Source: Macrothele yani
Lineage: Eukaryota; Arthropoda; Arachnida; Araneae; Macrothelidae
DNA: 64,000 bases
NCBI GenBank assembly: GCA_039090855.1
Contig: CM077007.1
Coordinates: 15,177,515-15,241,514, forward strand
Reading direction: 5' to 3'
How positions within the stretch are numbered: position 1 is the first letter of the stretch; each line of letters starts with the position of its first letter. Shown here piece by piece: positions 46,889-58,137 of this stretch. Below the pieces are notes generated by a model. That model saw nothing but the letters and a program-made list of their open reading frames with translations, was not told the DNA's origin and searched no databases. Made by a program: the position numbers and the translations under genes.

Positions 46889-48089
46889 TGTGGTCGAGTC
46901 ACATTTATTGTGACCACCAGCTAATATCCAGAGTAACCGCCGTGTGCAGCACAGACAGTGACTCAATAAGGTGCTGGATAGTGTTCACAGATATGTACAG
47001 CCATGCTGACTGCAGTGCATCTGACAGCTGCTGGAAGGTGCGTGGTGGAAGATCCATAGAGTGAACAACACGATCAAAGTGGTTCCACATATGCTCAATT
47101 GGATTTAAGTCTGGAGAATTAGGGAGCCAGGGAAGTCCTTTGAAGTCTTCATCATGCTCTTCCAACCACTCTTGGACATTTCTAGCTGTGTGACATGTCG
47201 CATTGGCATGCTGGAAGATTCCTTCTGCCCCAGGGAAGACAATCAGCATGTACGAATGTACATGGTCTGCAAAGAAGGATTCATAACGAATTCGGTCCAT
47301 AGTGCTTTCCACAGGTATGAGTGGACCCAGAGAACGCCATGAAAACATTTTCCAGACCATAACGCTGCCTCCACCAGCTTGTGTTCTTCCAGCAATGGTT
47401 GAAGAGTGTTTGTTCTCCAATGTCTTTTGCCTTATACGCCAACGTCCATCTGTTTGATGGCGCATGAAATGTGACTCATTGGAAAAGGCAATCCTTTTCC
47501 AATCAGCAAAGGTCCAATTCAAATACTGCTATGCAAATGTAAGCCTTTTCTGCCTATTCACCTTCATTAGCATAGGTGCAGTGACCATCCATCTGCATCA
47601 AAGTCCCATACTCAGCAGGCTTTGCTGAACTGCCGTTTTAGACACACTTCTGGTAGCCCCATGGTTCATTCGGCCAGTGAGTTGCTCCACTGTAGCATGT
47701 TAATCGGCTCTTATGCACCTTCGAAGCCGACGTTCACTTCTCACGTCAAGGACACGTGGTGCTCAGCAGTTTCCAAGTCGCTTATTCGCAATGGTGCCAT
47801 TTCTTCAATCATGATACACTTTAACCACATCAGCACGCGAACAGTTCACAAACAGCGCTATTTCAGAAATATTGCCACCCTTGGCCCGAAAGCCAATAAT
47901 CATCCCTTTTTGAAAATCTGATAAATCACTCCTTTTATCCATGACAGCAACGATTGAAATGTTTTCAGATTGCCTACAACACACCTTATATACCCTCCAA
48001 GCCAGCTGGTGACATGTGCCTCCTTTCATTGGCTATGTGCTGTTGACGTCAAAAGGAGGAGGTGGTCACAATAATGTTACTCAACTGTG
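46889..48089 (-). mobile_element. Tc1-like DNA transposon, dead
   Basis: The element is about 1.2 kb between TA dinucleotides (46887-46888 and 48090-48091). Its ends are imperfect inverted repeats sharing TTGTGACCACC with GAGTMACATT further out. On the minus strand a TATATAAGG motif lies upstream of the transposase start at about 47941. Confidence 0.85.
46905..47941 (-). pseudogene. Tc1 transposase pseudogene
   Basis: The product would cut and paste the element. The N-terminal HTH region starts MDKRSDLSDFQKGMIIGFR at 47941 and meets a TGA after about 45 codons. Several further in-frame TGA/TAG codons occur before the open catalytic half (46905-47522). In that half, FSNESHF has Asn at the first catalytic Asp position, FQHANATCHTA has Ala at the second, and DLNPIEHMW keeps the Glu. 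Two of three DDE residues are gone, so it is inactive apart from its stops. Confidence 0.87.
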
Positions 48090-48342
48090 TATTTCAAAGC
48101 TAATTATATTGGTAATATCGCAATAATTTCAACTAAGGCTTTAATTTTTTCTTATTTTGTGCATAAATGTGTCTTTACAGAAAAAGGAAAAACTTTTTTA
48201 TTTCACCGTATAATCAAACATTATGCATCAGGTACAAAACCTAATTTCCTTAAGTATCCTGTAAAGTGATAATCCTACACTATAAACAACAACACATCAT
48301 AAAATTATTGGGGATGTAGTAATATATATATATATATATATA

Positions 48343-51222
48343 AAATCCCAGGAGGACCGGACTAGGCTGCCATCTGATGCTGACCTTGGGTACATATAAT
48401 GGACGCTCCCTGTCTTCTGATTCAAGGCTTCTTGAATTGGAAGAGGAACTACAAAGGATCAAGTGGGACATCGTCGGGCTAAGTGAGGTAAGGAGAAAAG
48501 GAAAAGATCTCATTGAACTGAAAAGTGGACATCTCTTCTACTATCATGGGACAGATACTGGCAGGACTAGTGGTGTTGGATTTATGATAAGCAAGAAACT
48601 GAAGGATAAAATTGAAGAAGTTGAAAGTTCCTCTGACAGAACTGCACGACTCGTTATCCAACTCTCGAGAAGATACCAGGCTCAGATTATTCAAACTTAT
48701 GCACCCACCACAAGTCATCCTGAAGAAGAAATTGAAGAATTTTATGAGGAAATTCGTCATCTAAATAACAAAGATAAGCAGCACTTGAAGATAATTATGG
48801 GAGATTTCAATGCAAAATAGGGCAACGGCAACAGAATGAAACTTCAGTAGGTAAATTCGGTCACAGCAACAGAAACCAGCGTGGAAATACTCTCGTTGAG
48901 TTTGCAGAGGCAGAAGGGTTTTTCATCTTGAACTCCTTCTTCAAGAAAAAGCCACACAGGAAATGGACATGGAGACATCCAAATGGGACGACAAGTGAAA
49001 TTGATTTTATTATGTGTAACAAAAAATTCGTCATAGAAGACTGCAGTGTGCTAAACAAGTTCAACACAGGTAGTGACCATAAATTGGTGAGATGTAAGAT
49101 GCACCTCAACACCAAACTTGAACGTGGCAAGCTCATAAGACAAACAAAATGTATTGACATAACCAACCTTAAAAAACACCATAATACCTTCAAGTTGGAA
49201 CTGAAGAACAGATTCTCTGCTTTAGAAGGCCTAACATCAGAAGAAGTGGATATTTCTGAAGTTAACAGAAAAGTAACCAAAGCTCTTATGGAAACAGCAA
49301 CAAAATTAGCTGGGTCTAAGAAAAAGTTGCATGTGAACAAATTATCAAGAAAAACCAAAATGTTGATGCAAAAGAAGAAGAGAGATGAGGACAACTAAAG
49401 AAGATGCGACTTCCAAAGTGGAATATATAGAACTATGCAAGACAGTACGAAAAAGTATCACTGAAGACGTAAGGAAATTCAACTGCGAACTAGTGAGGAA
49501 AGCAATTGAAAGCAACCAAAGCCTAAAGATAGCAAAGGGAAATCTCAGTAAGGGAAGAAAACAGATTATGGCACTGAGAAAAGAAGATGGTTCTGTAACA
49601 AGAAATAGAGGCTAAATCTTGACAAGAGTGAAAGATTTCTAGTCCAAATGATATGAAAGGGTTGATACATGTACTCCAGACATCATGAAAGGTACCAGAG
49701 TTCTTCCAGTCCTCCCAGTAGAAGTTGCACATGCAATCAAAAACATGAAGCGGGGAAAAGCTCCAGGAGAAGATGGAATTACTGTAGACATCATACAAGA
49801 AGCAAGTGGAGAAATCGAAACAGTACTCACCCAAATTTTCACTCGATGCCTTAATGAAGGGAAGATTCCTGAAGATTGGAATAACGCTACAATGATCCTG
49901 CTACATAAAAAAGGTGACATTGAGGATCTCAGGAACTACAGACCTATGAGCCTCCTATCAGTGGTTTATAAAATCTTCACTAAAGTTCTTTCACACCGCT
50001 TGAAGGTAACACTGGCCATGGCTCAACCGAGAGAACAAGCTGGATTCAGGAGTGGCTACAGCACTATAGATCATATCCACGTACTGAGAGAACTAATTGA
50101 AAGAGCGAGGAATATGAACTTCCATTGTGCATGGCTCTTATCGATTATGAAAAAGCCTTTGATTCGGTGAAACCATCAGCAGTTACAATAGCTCTGAAAT
50201 CCTGCGGTATTGAAGATGCATACATTAATATTATTAATAACATCTATGAAAATGCAAGTGCAAAGATTCGGCTGTTTAAAAATACAACACACATAAAAAT
50301 TGGAAAGGGAGTGAGACAAGGTGACACCATATCTCCAAAGCTCTTTAATGCCATATTGAAAAATGTCTTTCAATCACTGAACTGGGAAAACAAAGGGATA
50401 AAAATTTATAGAGATTGTCTGACCCACCTTTATTTTGCTGATGACGTAGTCATTTTTGCAACTACCCCATCAGAGCTACAGAGTATGATCCAGGAACTTG
50501 CTGACAAGAGTAAAGAAGTGGGATTAAAAATGAACTTTCAGAAGACAAAAGTGATGCTCAATGCTTTTGCAAGAAATGAAGATTTATCAATTGATGGAGA
50601 AAAGCTGGAGATAAAAGACACGTACGTTTATCTTGGACAGCAGGTAAAAAGTGAGGGTCACATTGAAGAAGAAATTAATCGGCGTACAAAACTTGCCTGG
50701 AGAGCTTTTGGAAGAAACAGCATAATTTTCAAGAGCAATATTCCATTATGTCTTAAAAGAAAAGTGTTTGATCAATGCATCCTTCCAGTGCTTATGTATG
50801 GTGCAGAGACATGGACCTTAACTAAAAGAGACATACCAAAGGCTGCAGACAACTCAAAGCAGCATGGAGAGGTGCATGCTTGGTGTAACCAGGAGAGATA
50901 AGAAGAGGAACTCGTGGATCCGAAAAATGACAAGAGTGGAAGACATCATGGTCAGAGTTAGATCCCTGAAATGGCAATGGGCTGGACATACTGCCAGAAG
51001 GACAGACCATCGACGGACAGCTGAAATTTTAGATTGGATTCCAAGGGACAGGAAAAGACCCAGAAGAAGACCACATGGGAGATGAGTGGATGAAATTCGA
51101 AAGTATGAGGGAGTGTTATGGAGGAGACTGGCACAAGACAGACCATTGTGGAAGAGGCTTGGAGAGACCTTCGCCCAGCAGTGGATTGATAATGGTTGAC
51201 GATGATGATGATGATATATATA
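48343..51222 (+). pseudogene. LINE family A, copy 5 (5' end missing)
   Basis: Directly after a (TA)n run at 48321-48342 the sequence enters family A at CCCAGGAGGACCGGACTAGG, missing about 250 bases of leader. It has endonuclease (TYNGRSLSS, IMGDFNAK) and RT (YRPMSLLSVVYK, GVRQGDTIS, YFADDVVIF near 50440). Frame breaks occur near 48818 (AATGCAAAATAGGG), 49380, 49612 (stop TAA), 50108 and 50840. It ends with GACGATGATGATGATGA and a short (TA)n run. Its RT has FADD preceded by Tyr rather than Arg. Confidence 0.88.
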
Positions 51223-51231
51223 TATATATAT

Positions 51232-52390
51232 CTTATCATCAACCATTATCAATCCACTGCTGGATAAAGGTTTTTCTTCCATAACAGTCTATCTTGTGCT
51301 AGTCTTCTTCATGTCACTCCCGCACACTTTTGAATTTCATCCACCCATCTCCCATGTGGCCTTCTTCTGGGACTTTCCCTGTACCTTGGAATCCAGTCTA
51401 GAATTTTGGTTGTCCATCATCAGTGGTCCATTCTTCTGGCAACATGTCCAGCCCATTGCCATTTCACGAATTTTATTCTGATCGTGTTGTCTTCCACTCT
51501 TGTCACTTTCCTTATTTATGAGGTCCTTTCCTCATCTTTCTTGGTTAAATCAAACACACATCTCTCCATGCCTCTTTCAGTTGTCTGCAATATTTCTTGT
51601 CTTTTTTAGTTAAGGTCCATGTCTCTGCTCCATACGTAAGCACTGGAGGGATGCATTGATTAAACACTGTGAGTTAAATAATCTCCATTAATCTTTATCC
51701 CTTTGTTTTGCCAGTTCAATGATCGAAAGACATTTTGCAATGTGACATTAAAGAGTTTGGGAGATGTGGTGTCACCTTGTCTCACTCCCTTTCCAATTTA
51801 TATTGGTGCTGCATCCTCAAATAACTGAACCTTTGCACTTGAATTTTCATTGATGTTACTAATAATACTAATGTAGGCATCTTCAATACCACAAGATTTC
51901 AAAGCCATTGTAACTGGTGATGCTTTCACAGAATCAAAGGACTTTTAATAATCGATAAAATCCATACATAATGGGAGTTCATATTCCCTCATTCTTTCAA
52001 TTAGTTATCTCACTACATGGATATGATCTATAGTGCTGTAGCCACTCCCAATTCCAGCTTGTTCTCTTTGTTGAGCCATGTCTGGTGTTACCTTCAAGCG
52101 ACATGAAAGAACATTAGTGAAGATTTTATAAACCACTGATAGGAGGCTCATAGGTCTGTAGTTCCTGAGATCCTCAATGTCACCTTTTTGATGTAGCATT
52201 GTTTCAATCCTCAGAAGTCTTCCCTTCATTGAGACATCTAGTGAAAACTTGGGCTGATCTAGTTTCAATTCCTCCACTTGGTTCTTGTATAATGTCTTCG
52301 GTAATTCCATCTTCTCCTGGAGGTTTTCCCCATTTCATGTTCTTAATTGCAAGGATAACTTCTGCCGGGAGGACTGGAGGGACTTCGCAC
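51232..52390 (-). pseudogene. LINE family A, older copy in tail-to-tail contact with copy 5
   Basis: On the minus strand it starts at the family 3' end (ATCATCAACCATTATCAATC) and runs back into the RT region (YRPMSLLSVVYK near 52130, GEDGI near 52310) with a deletion of about 600 bases between roughly 51665 and 51680. Divergence is clearly higher than in copy 5. The two 3' tails meet at 51213-51240 around TATATATATATA. Confidence 0.82.
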
Positions 52391-52724
52391 TGCTGCCGTT
52401 TATATATGTATATATTCTTGCAAATACAGTTTCGATATTTTTGACTAAACTAACACTTCATGATGCATTGCAATTTTATAAATGGTACATCAGAGCCTGG
52501 GATTATGTGCTAATATTTTATGGCATGCAAAAGCTGCAATGACTAAACACAGCTAACAGAAAGACAAAATGAAATTGGTAACGAATAAATAAATGAACAA
52601 AGGCATGCATGCATACATAGAAGCACTCACTAACAAATAAATAAATTGGAAGTTACAAATTTACATGAATTTCAGTATGTCATCTTTGAACAATTTTGAA
52701 GTGTAGCATTTAAGTGAGTATAGA
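52391..52724. other. Intron sequence, no recognised feature
   Basis: AT-rich, no coding or repeat signature seen. Confidence 0.4.
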
Positions 52725-52895
52725 AGATCTTGTGCACGGCATGTGATGGATGTCAGTGAAGCCTGAGTTGTATGTCAAGATCACTGGAGAAGTTTGATAC
52801 GGCAACAGTAAGTAAAAACTATCTGATAGTTTGTATTTCTTTTTGGAGCTAACCTCTGAATCTCAGAGAACAGCTTAGTGATATGTATGTATGCA
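52725..52895 (+). mobile_element. LINE family B, 3' tip fragment
   Basis: It covers the last codons and 3' end of family B: GATCTTGTGCACGGCATGTG, GTATGTCAAGATCACTGG, GTAAGTAAAAACTATCTGAT, CTAACCTCTGAATCTCAGAG and GATATGTATGTATGC. Confidence 0.78.
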
Positions 52896-54094
52896 TCTTT
52901 GAACAAGTGGTATGAATTATGTTTTACTCAGACTTTTAGCTGTAGTCTTGACCATAATTCTATTTTTACAGTGTATTTAATATAGATTTTTGTTTTTATT
53001 AATTTCTTAATGTGTTTAACATTAATTTGTGTACTTTTCATGGTTGTGCAGAAAATTTTGAAGTGTAGCATTTAAGTGAGTATTGAACATATTTTTTTTT
53101 TTTTTTAATTTTGAACCTGAGTATTAGGCATATGATTTCATCAGTACAAAAGTTTTAATCCATTTTACTAGGAGAATGAGTGAGTTAGTTATTGGATTTC
53201 ATAACATGAAAGCTGTGTTGAAACACAAAGCTGAATAAAATTAGCAGTCGGCCCAAAAAAACGTGGGGATGAAACAATCAAGCTGACTAGCATGCCATCT
53301 GACCCATGCAGAAAATATGCCAGTGACTTTGTTTCTACTTTTAGTAGAAAGTAATCAATCATTGCCACCCAGTGTAATTTTACAGCCTTAGAAATATTTT
53401 TAGGAGAAAGCCTTAGATACATAGTTGATCGTGATATAAAGATAGCTTAAAACTTTTGGCTTTACAAGTAACCTGATCTGTGTTCACAATTTCATCAAGA
53501 TAAAGTAAAATGAAATATGAAAATGCGTGTGTAAAAATATTAAAATCTATTTTTCCACATTTTACAGATATTAAAAAATTGCATATTTTTAAAATAGTGC
53601 GATTAAATATTATCAAGTATTTATTTCAGTGTGTCAGAGTGTTGGCTATGTACATGTTGGTATGTATGAATGAGTAATTATCATTTTTACAATAGGTAAA
53701 ATCACTTATTATTTTTAGAATCAAAGTATAAGAATCTGGCTACTTTTTATTCACTTAAAAGAATTGTATCTGTATTTATTTTGTATAATGTGAAATTTTT
53801 GATGTAGAACAAATTAACCACTAGAATGCTCCCGGCATTTGCACACTACTTGCAGTGTTTCACCACAGCATAATAACTCACTATGTTTATTGTGCCTAGC
53901 TTAGTGAATGTTTGACTGGTCATGTTGTCTTTGGACTTTCTATGTAACTCAAAACTCTGGCATTCTGTATTGGATACGATCGTATCCAAACTTGTGTTCT
54001 GCTATTTAAATTGAAGTGAGAAACAGATAACTTTTAAAATTCCTATATTTTAAAATGTTTGGTATAGAAGCATTGTTTCTGGTTATTCATTAAA
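52896..54094. other. Intron sequence, no recognised feature
   Basis: AT-rich. GAAGTGTAGCATTTAAGTGA occurs twice (about 52699 and 53060), a short dispersed direct repeat flanking the family B tip. Otherwise nothing. Confidence 0.45.
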
Positions 54095-54213
54095 AACACA
54101 CACACACGCACACACACACACGCGCGCACGCACACACGCACACACACACACATACGCGCGCACACACACGCACACACACACACACACACACGCACACACA
54201 CACGCACACACAC
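54095..54213. repeat. (CA)n microsatellite with CG interruptions
   Basis: About 119 bases of CA repeat broken by CGCA and CGCGCG units. Confidence 0.95.
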
Positions 54214-54439
54214 TGTTCATGTTCTAGCACCAACAAAATTTGGCATTTTGCTAATTCTTATTGGTGCAAAACCAATTGGTTTGTTTATTGATACACTTAT
54301 TCAAAACAACACGAATTTTGTATGTATTAAAAGGAAAGGGATATACACTTCTGCTTCAGATCTTTGAATGAAATTCTCATTCGTCTTCAGGAGTCATTTC
54401 CAATGTGTTGGTTATCTCATTAAGTGAGTTTGTCAGGCT

Positions 54440-55020
54440 GTGTAGTTGTTGATATTGCCACTTTTTGTTCGAATTTTTTTTTTTTATGATTCTTCAGGTT
54501 TTTAGATATGTGCATTTGCGTGATGTTTATTCAACATTAGAATCACCATCAGTTTTGTGTCCTGCTTGTTGTAGGTATGTGTTGATCCAGTCCAGCTTTA
54601 TTGGAAATATTTTTAATAGTGACTTTATGTCTGCTCAATCGAGTCAATAATCTTTGCCCTGTTTCTCTTATAGAAGATATCATCTGCAGGAGCATTTGAA
54701 ACTATAAATGACTCCTTGGAGTAATATGTTCTTTTCTGTCTGTTTCAATGGAGGTAGATAATTCATATTTTTTTTGTTCAAACCTGGAGCAGTTCTAATA
54801 TTGTAGTTTCTGCTTATTTTCCTTAACTTTTCAAAAAAGCCTCTATGGTATGTAAATTGTCTAGTAAACAAAGAGCTGCTATTGCTTTTACTAAGATTGA
54901 GGAAAGTCTTTTGCCTAAAAGTATTTGTTTTCATTATTTTATTAATTGCTTGTAGAAGGTAGTTGTTAGAGAGTAGGATAGATTTTAGATCATTTTTTAT
55001 ATTTTTTCTTTGCACTTTGA
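54440..55020 (-). pseudogene. Penelope-like element, second C-terminal fragment
   Basis: On the minus strand an open frame (54680-55015) ends ...KNILLQGVIYSFKCSC, the position where Penelope GIY-YIG domains carry a G-V-Y-x-I-x-C pattern. Then come an E-T-G-Q stretch and L-T-R-L-S-R-H-K-V, matching the following G-R-x-x-x-x-R-x-x-x-H part. The 3' region reads TGACTCCTGAAGACGAATGA, a common ending in these elements. It is less similar to the fragment at 43310 and may belong to another Penelope family. Confidence 0.6.
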
Positions 55021-55499
55021 CATTATTTTAATTTGGAAATGATTCTTGAAGATGAATAAGGATATCATTTGAAAATTTGAGGTAAAGTACCCAACTACCT
55101 TTTCTCTTAATACCCATAAAATGTGTATTTAATTTCATCAGATGAAGTCATAATGTCTTTATTACAACACTTATTCATTCAAATTTGGTAAATTAACAAA
55201 TATCCATTCAAAATTTTAGTGATACAGCTGTAGAATGTTTTAGTAGAAGTAAGAGTGATCTGTGTCTTCTCTGGTAATTAAGTTATTGTGATGGATTATT
55301 TGTTGCCTGGCAGTCTTGGGTCACCCAGGAGAAAAATACATGAAATCCAGCAGTAATCAGAAAACTTCTGTTAGGGGTGCACATATTAGTTGAATAATCA
55401 TCACCATTTTGGTGATGAAGGAAGCAGAACAGCCTGATTTTATCATCATAATTATTATTTCACATCTGTGTATGTGTACAGGACTAAGGCATGCTTTTG

Positions 55500-56010
55500 G
55501 CACAGAGCACATTAAAAAAAAATATTAATTCTTCTTGGCAGTGAACTTTCTCCACTACAAGATTTTCTTCGTTTAACATTTTCTTTTCTTTAGCATTTTA
55601 CTTCCTAATTCATCAGTCGCTGATTTCAGCACTTCAGTCCACCTTGTTCTACAACTACATTTTGGCATGGCAACACCTCAGAATTTAACACCTAAAGGCA
55701 GTCTTTCATTTCCCATTCAACAAATGTCTTCATACCATCTCAGTATGTTCTCATTAACCATTTCTTGGTTAGTTCCCATATGTGCACAAGTTTAATTCCA
55801 ACATTTTCTCAGTTAATTCTGTTTTGCAACTGGATCCACCCATTTTTCTAGATATTTTTCTTACCATTCTCACATCTGTTGCTTCAAACCTTCTGCAGAA
55901 CTCTTTACTTTGAAAACAACTCTTACTTCCATGAAAAAAGGTAGATCTCAGTACTGTATTACATATATGCAGCAAATATATGTAGTTATCTGTGACCAAC
56001 CTCTCTCACT
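55500..56010 (-). pseudogene. Possible reverse transcriptase C-terminal remnant (third LINE family)
   Basis: On the minus strand, FHGSKSCFQSKEFCRRFEAT followed by DVRMVRKISRKM resembles the G-S-E-x-W-x-L...R-R-L-E-A...M-R-x-R-I tail seen in many LINE reverse transcriptases. A basic stretch further on ends near an A-rich 3' end at 55515. Frames are broken and the match is short. Confidence 0.42.
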
Positions 56011-56049
56011 GAGAGATAAATATTTGTGTCACCACACTGAGCTCTTTGT

Positions 56050-56800
56050 GTTTCTGAGTAGGTGTTCACTGCCTGGAAACTGCTTTCCAGATTAAATTAT
56101 GCCAACATGTGACATAACAGCTGTATGTTGCAGATTAGGTAATATGTTTTATGTTGTTATTATCAGGGGTTTTAATTAAAGTAAATACATCTTATATACT
56201 ATTGTGTTAAGTCGATGTATCCAGAATGAATAAATCTTATATATTATTATATTAAGTCGATGTGTCCAGAATGAATTAATACACACATAAACAAATCCAG
56301 GAAAACATGGGCTAGCATGTTTAATTTTGCATGTTATAACTAAATTAATATACTATTAAGTCAGTGTATCCACAATGGATTAATGTGCAGATAAATAAAC
56401 AAATACAGGAAAACATGAGTTAGCCTTATGTGTTTTGAATATTCAGTTCTGTAGTGTGTGTGTGTGTGTGTGTGTTGTAATTGCTAAATAATGCTATTGC
56501 AAACACGCATGGACCTTAATTCATCATATTTATTGACTCTCACCCTTTCCTGTGTACAGATACAAAAGAAGTAAATGAAAATACATCGTTTTAAGTATTT
56601 ATAGATCCATGTGTTGTTTTCATAATAGGTCATTTATGAGCAACAAAATTGAATGAATATTCATAATGTAATGCTGCTCTGAAATCATGTCAGAATACTT
56701 TGGAGGAGTTGATATGGCAATATCAGCTATGAAAAATTGGCTTTCATTGCTATGGCAACAAAACACAATATTTACATATGGAATAACAATGGAAATTATG
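56050..56800. repeat. Intronic repeat, partner of 38580-39345
   Basis: It shares an ordered series of blocks with 38580-39345, so both derive from one sequence. This copy adds three tandem-like units of AAGTCGATGTATCCAGAATG within 56190-56400 and a (GT)n run at 56453-56474. It ends about 130 bases before VWC exon 10. Confidence 0.65.
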
Positions 56801-56929
56801 TTTGACTACTGTTAGATGTTTCTTGCTGGTGGAAGAAAACACTGATGTTTTCAGGAGTAAGAATCATGTTGATTTTCCAAGTAAAATAAAATAAAAATTC
56901 TTACTGTAATATTATTGCTCTTAATTTAG

Positions 56930-57121
56930 AATGGTAATGTCATCTGTAAAGCTCATCAGTGCAATCAGCTTTCTTGTCCAAATCCAGTCAAATCAGAGGG
57001 TGAATGCTGTGGCCACTGTTCACAGTTTTGCACTGACGACACTGAAGGAAGGGAGACTGTTCGATATGAGGGAGAAGTTTGGCATCATCAGAAAGATAGC
57101 TGTCAAGTATGCATGTGCAAG
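56930..57121 (+). CDS. VWC exon 10: closes one VWC domain and opens another
   Basis: The acceptor is GCTCTTAATTTAG and the donor GTAAGT. In frame 0 it reads NGNVICKAHQCNQLSC through SEGECCGHCSQ, then starts a new domain with CTDDTEGRETVRYEGEVW and C-Q-V-C-M-C-K. Length is 192 bases (64 codons), phase 0 at both ends. The domain opened here is not closed inside the window, so at least one more exon lies beyond 64000 or was missed. Confidence 0.86.
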
Positions 57122-57249
57122 GTAAGTTAAATCTAGTTTCACTATTACCATTATGATGAGTTTTTGGATAAACACTAAATTTGGAGTTGCTATACTTTGA
57201 GCAAAGATAAGCCACAAAATAAAGTAGAAAACATGAAAATGTACTTTTT

Positions 57250-57317
57250 ATAGAATAGAATCAAACCCACATCTGATTTCTATTTTATCATGCTAATCAC
57301 TACACTAGCCATGATAA
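57250..57317 (-). repeat. tRNA-like sequence, probable SINE head
   Basis: On the minus strand, ATGGCTAGTGTAGTGATTAG resembles a D-arm and TGTGGGTTTGATTCTATTC resembles a T-arm with B-box. It is AT-rich and imperfectly paired, so not a working tRNA. Similar in layout to 17644-17719. Confidence 0.5.
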
Positions 57318-57542
57318 TATATTTAGGAAAAACTGGTAGACATTTTTGGCATAATAACATGGAATATAGACTCTTACATTTAGCCGTAAATATTCCAATA
57401 TTTAGGAATGTGATTTGAAAGAAGTAAAGTAGCAGTTGAAAACTAAAAAGTAGGTTTAGTGGAATATCTAAGAAGCTATGTGTTCAAAAGTAGCATTCTG
57501 AAGTAATCACAAACACAGTTGTTCCTAAGTAATCACAAACAC

Positions 57543-57788
57543 TGTGGGAAGGAAAAGGAAGAAGAAAGTACTAAAGGTGTATAATACATTTGTTACACTT
57601 CATTTACACTGGTTACACGTAGGATCACTACTCACGCTCCAGCCATGATGAAAAACCAACTCTGAAGAAGAATGCCAGATCTCCTTTTACAATTCATGAC
57701 AATGTAAGTCATTGCGTCCTCTGGCGGACTAGAGCAAAACCTAGAGGAGTCACTTACCTGGAAATATATAACACTTAAATCATAACAC
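57543..57788 (-). repeat. 3' LTR of the Ty3/gypsy element
   Basis: On the minus strand the segment begins TGTTATGATTTAAG right after a purine tract TAGGGGGGAGGGG, the expected polypurine tract, and ends ...CCTTCCCACA, giving TG...CA ends and about 246 bases. No second LTR copy exists in the window. A 16-base direct repeat, AAGTAATCACAAACAC, occurs twice just outside its low-coordinate edge. Confidence 0.65.
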
Positions 57789-58137
57789 CCCTCCCCCCTA
57801 AGTTATGAAGTCCTCGAAACGTTTCGGTCTCACAGTTTGTTGTTGTGGTCTTGGAGTCAATTCGGCATCAGTCTTTAGACACTGGTTCAGCAGGAAGTTC
57901 AGTAACAGTATTTTCCAAAGGAGGAGAAAGAGCACTGGAATCTGAAACTTCAGGGATGGTTACAGGTGCTTCTACTCGTCATTTTCGCATCTGATCCACA
58001 TGGCGCTTCACAGTGTCACCTGTAGGTGTTATCGCCCTGTAGGAAACAGGACCGGTACGTTGAGAAACGGTAACAGGAATCCACACTGGCTCTGATTCTT
58101 GATGTACACAGGATCATCTGGCTCAAACTTATGTAGA

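Larger units (their letters stand above)
7710..57121 (+). other. Multi-VWC-domain gene, internal part (10 exons and their introns)
   Basis: Ten short cysteine-rich segments share one strand, each bounded by AG and GT, and they splice into one frame apart from one base in the fourth. Spliced, they give at least eight VWC domains in tandem, each with the C-x-C half followed by the CC-x-x-C half. VWC arrays of this kind occur in secreted BMP modulators such as kielin/chordin-like protein, CRIM1 and BMPER. I infer a similar extracellular role, with disulfide-bonded domains binding TGF-beta ligands. Neither end of the gene is in the window: no start codon, signal peptide, antistasin, IGFBP or vWD domain is seen, so the exact orthologue cannot be named. 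Introns are heavily loaded with transposons; the longest, 13349-31446, is about 18 kb. Confidence 0.8.

Noticed and set aside
48321..48342. (TA)n as a promoter TATA box for the adjacent LINE
   Set aside because: It is a simple repeat at a truncation point; the element's leader is missing there.
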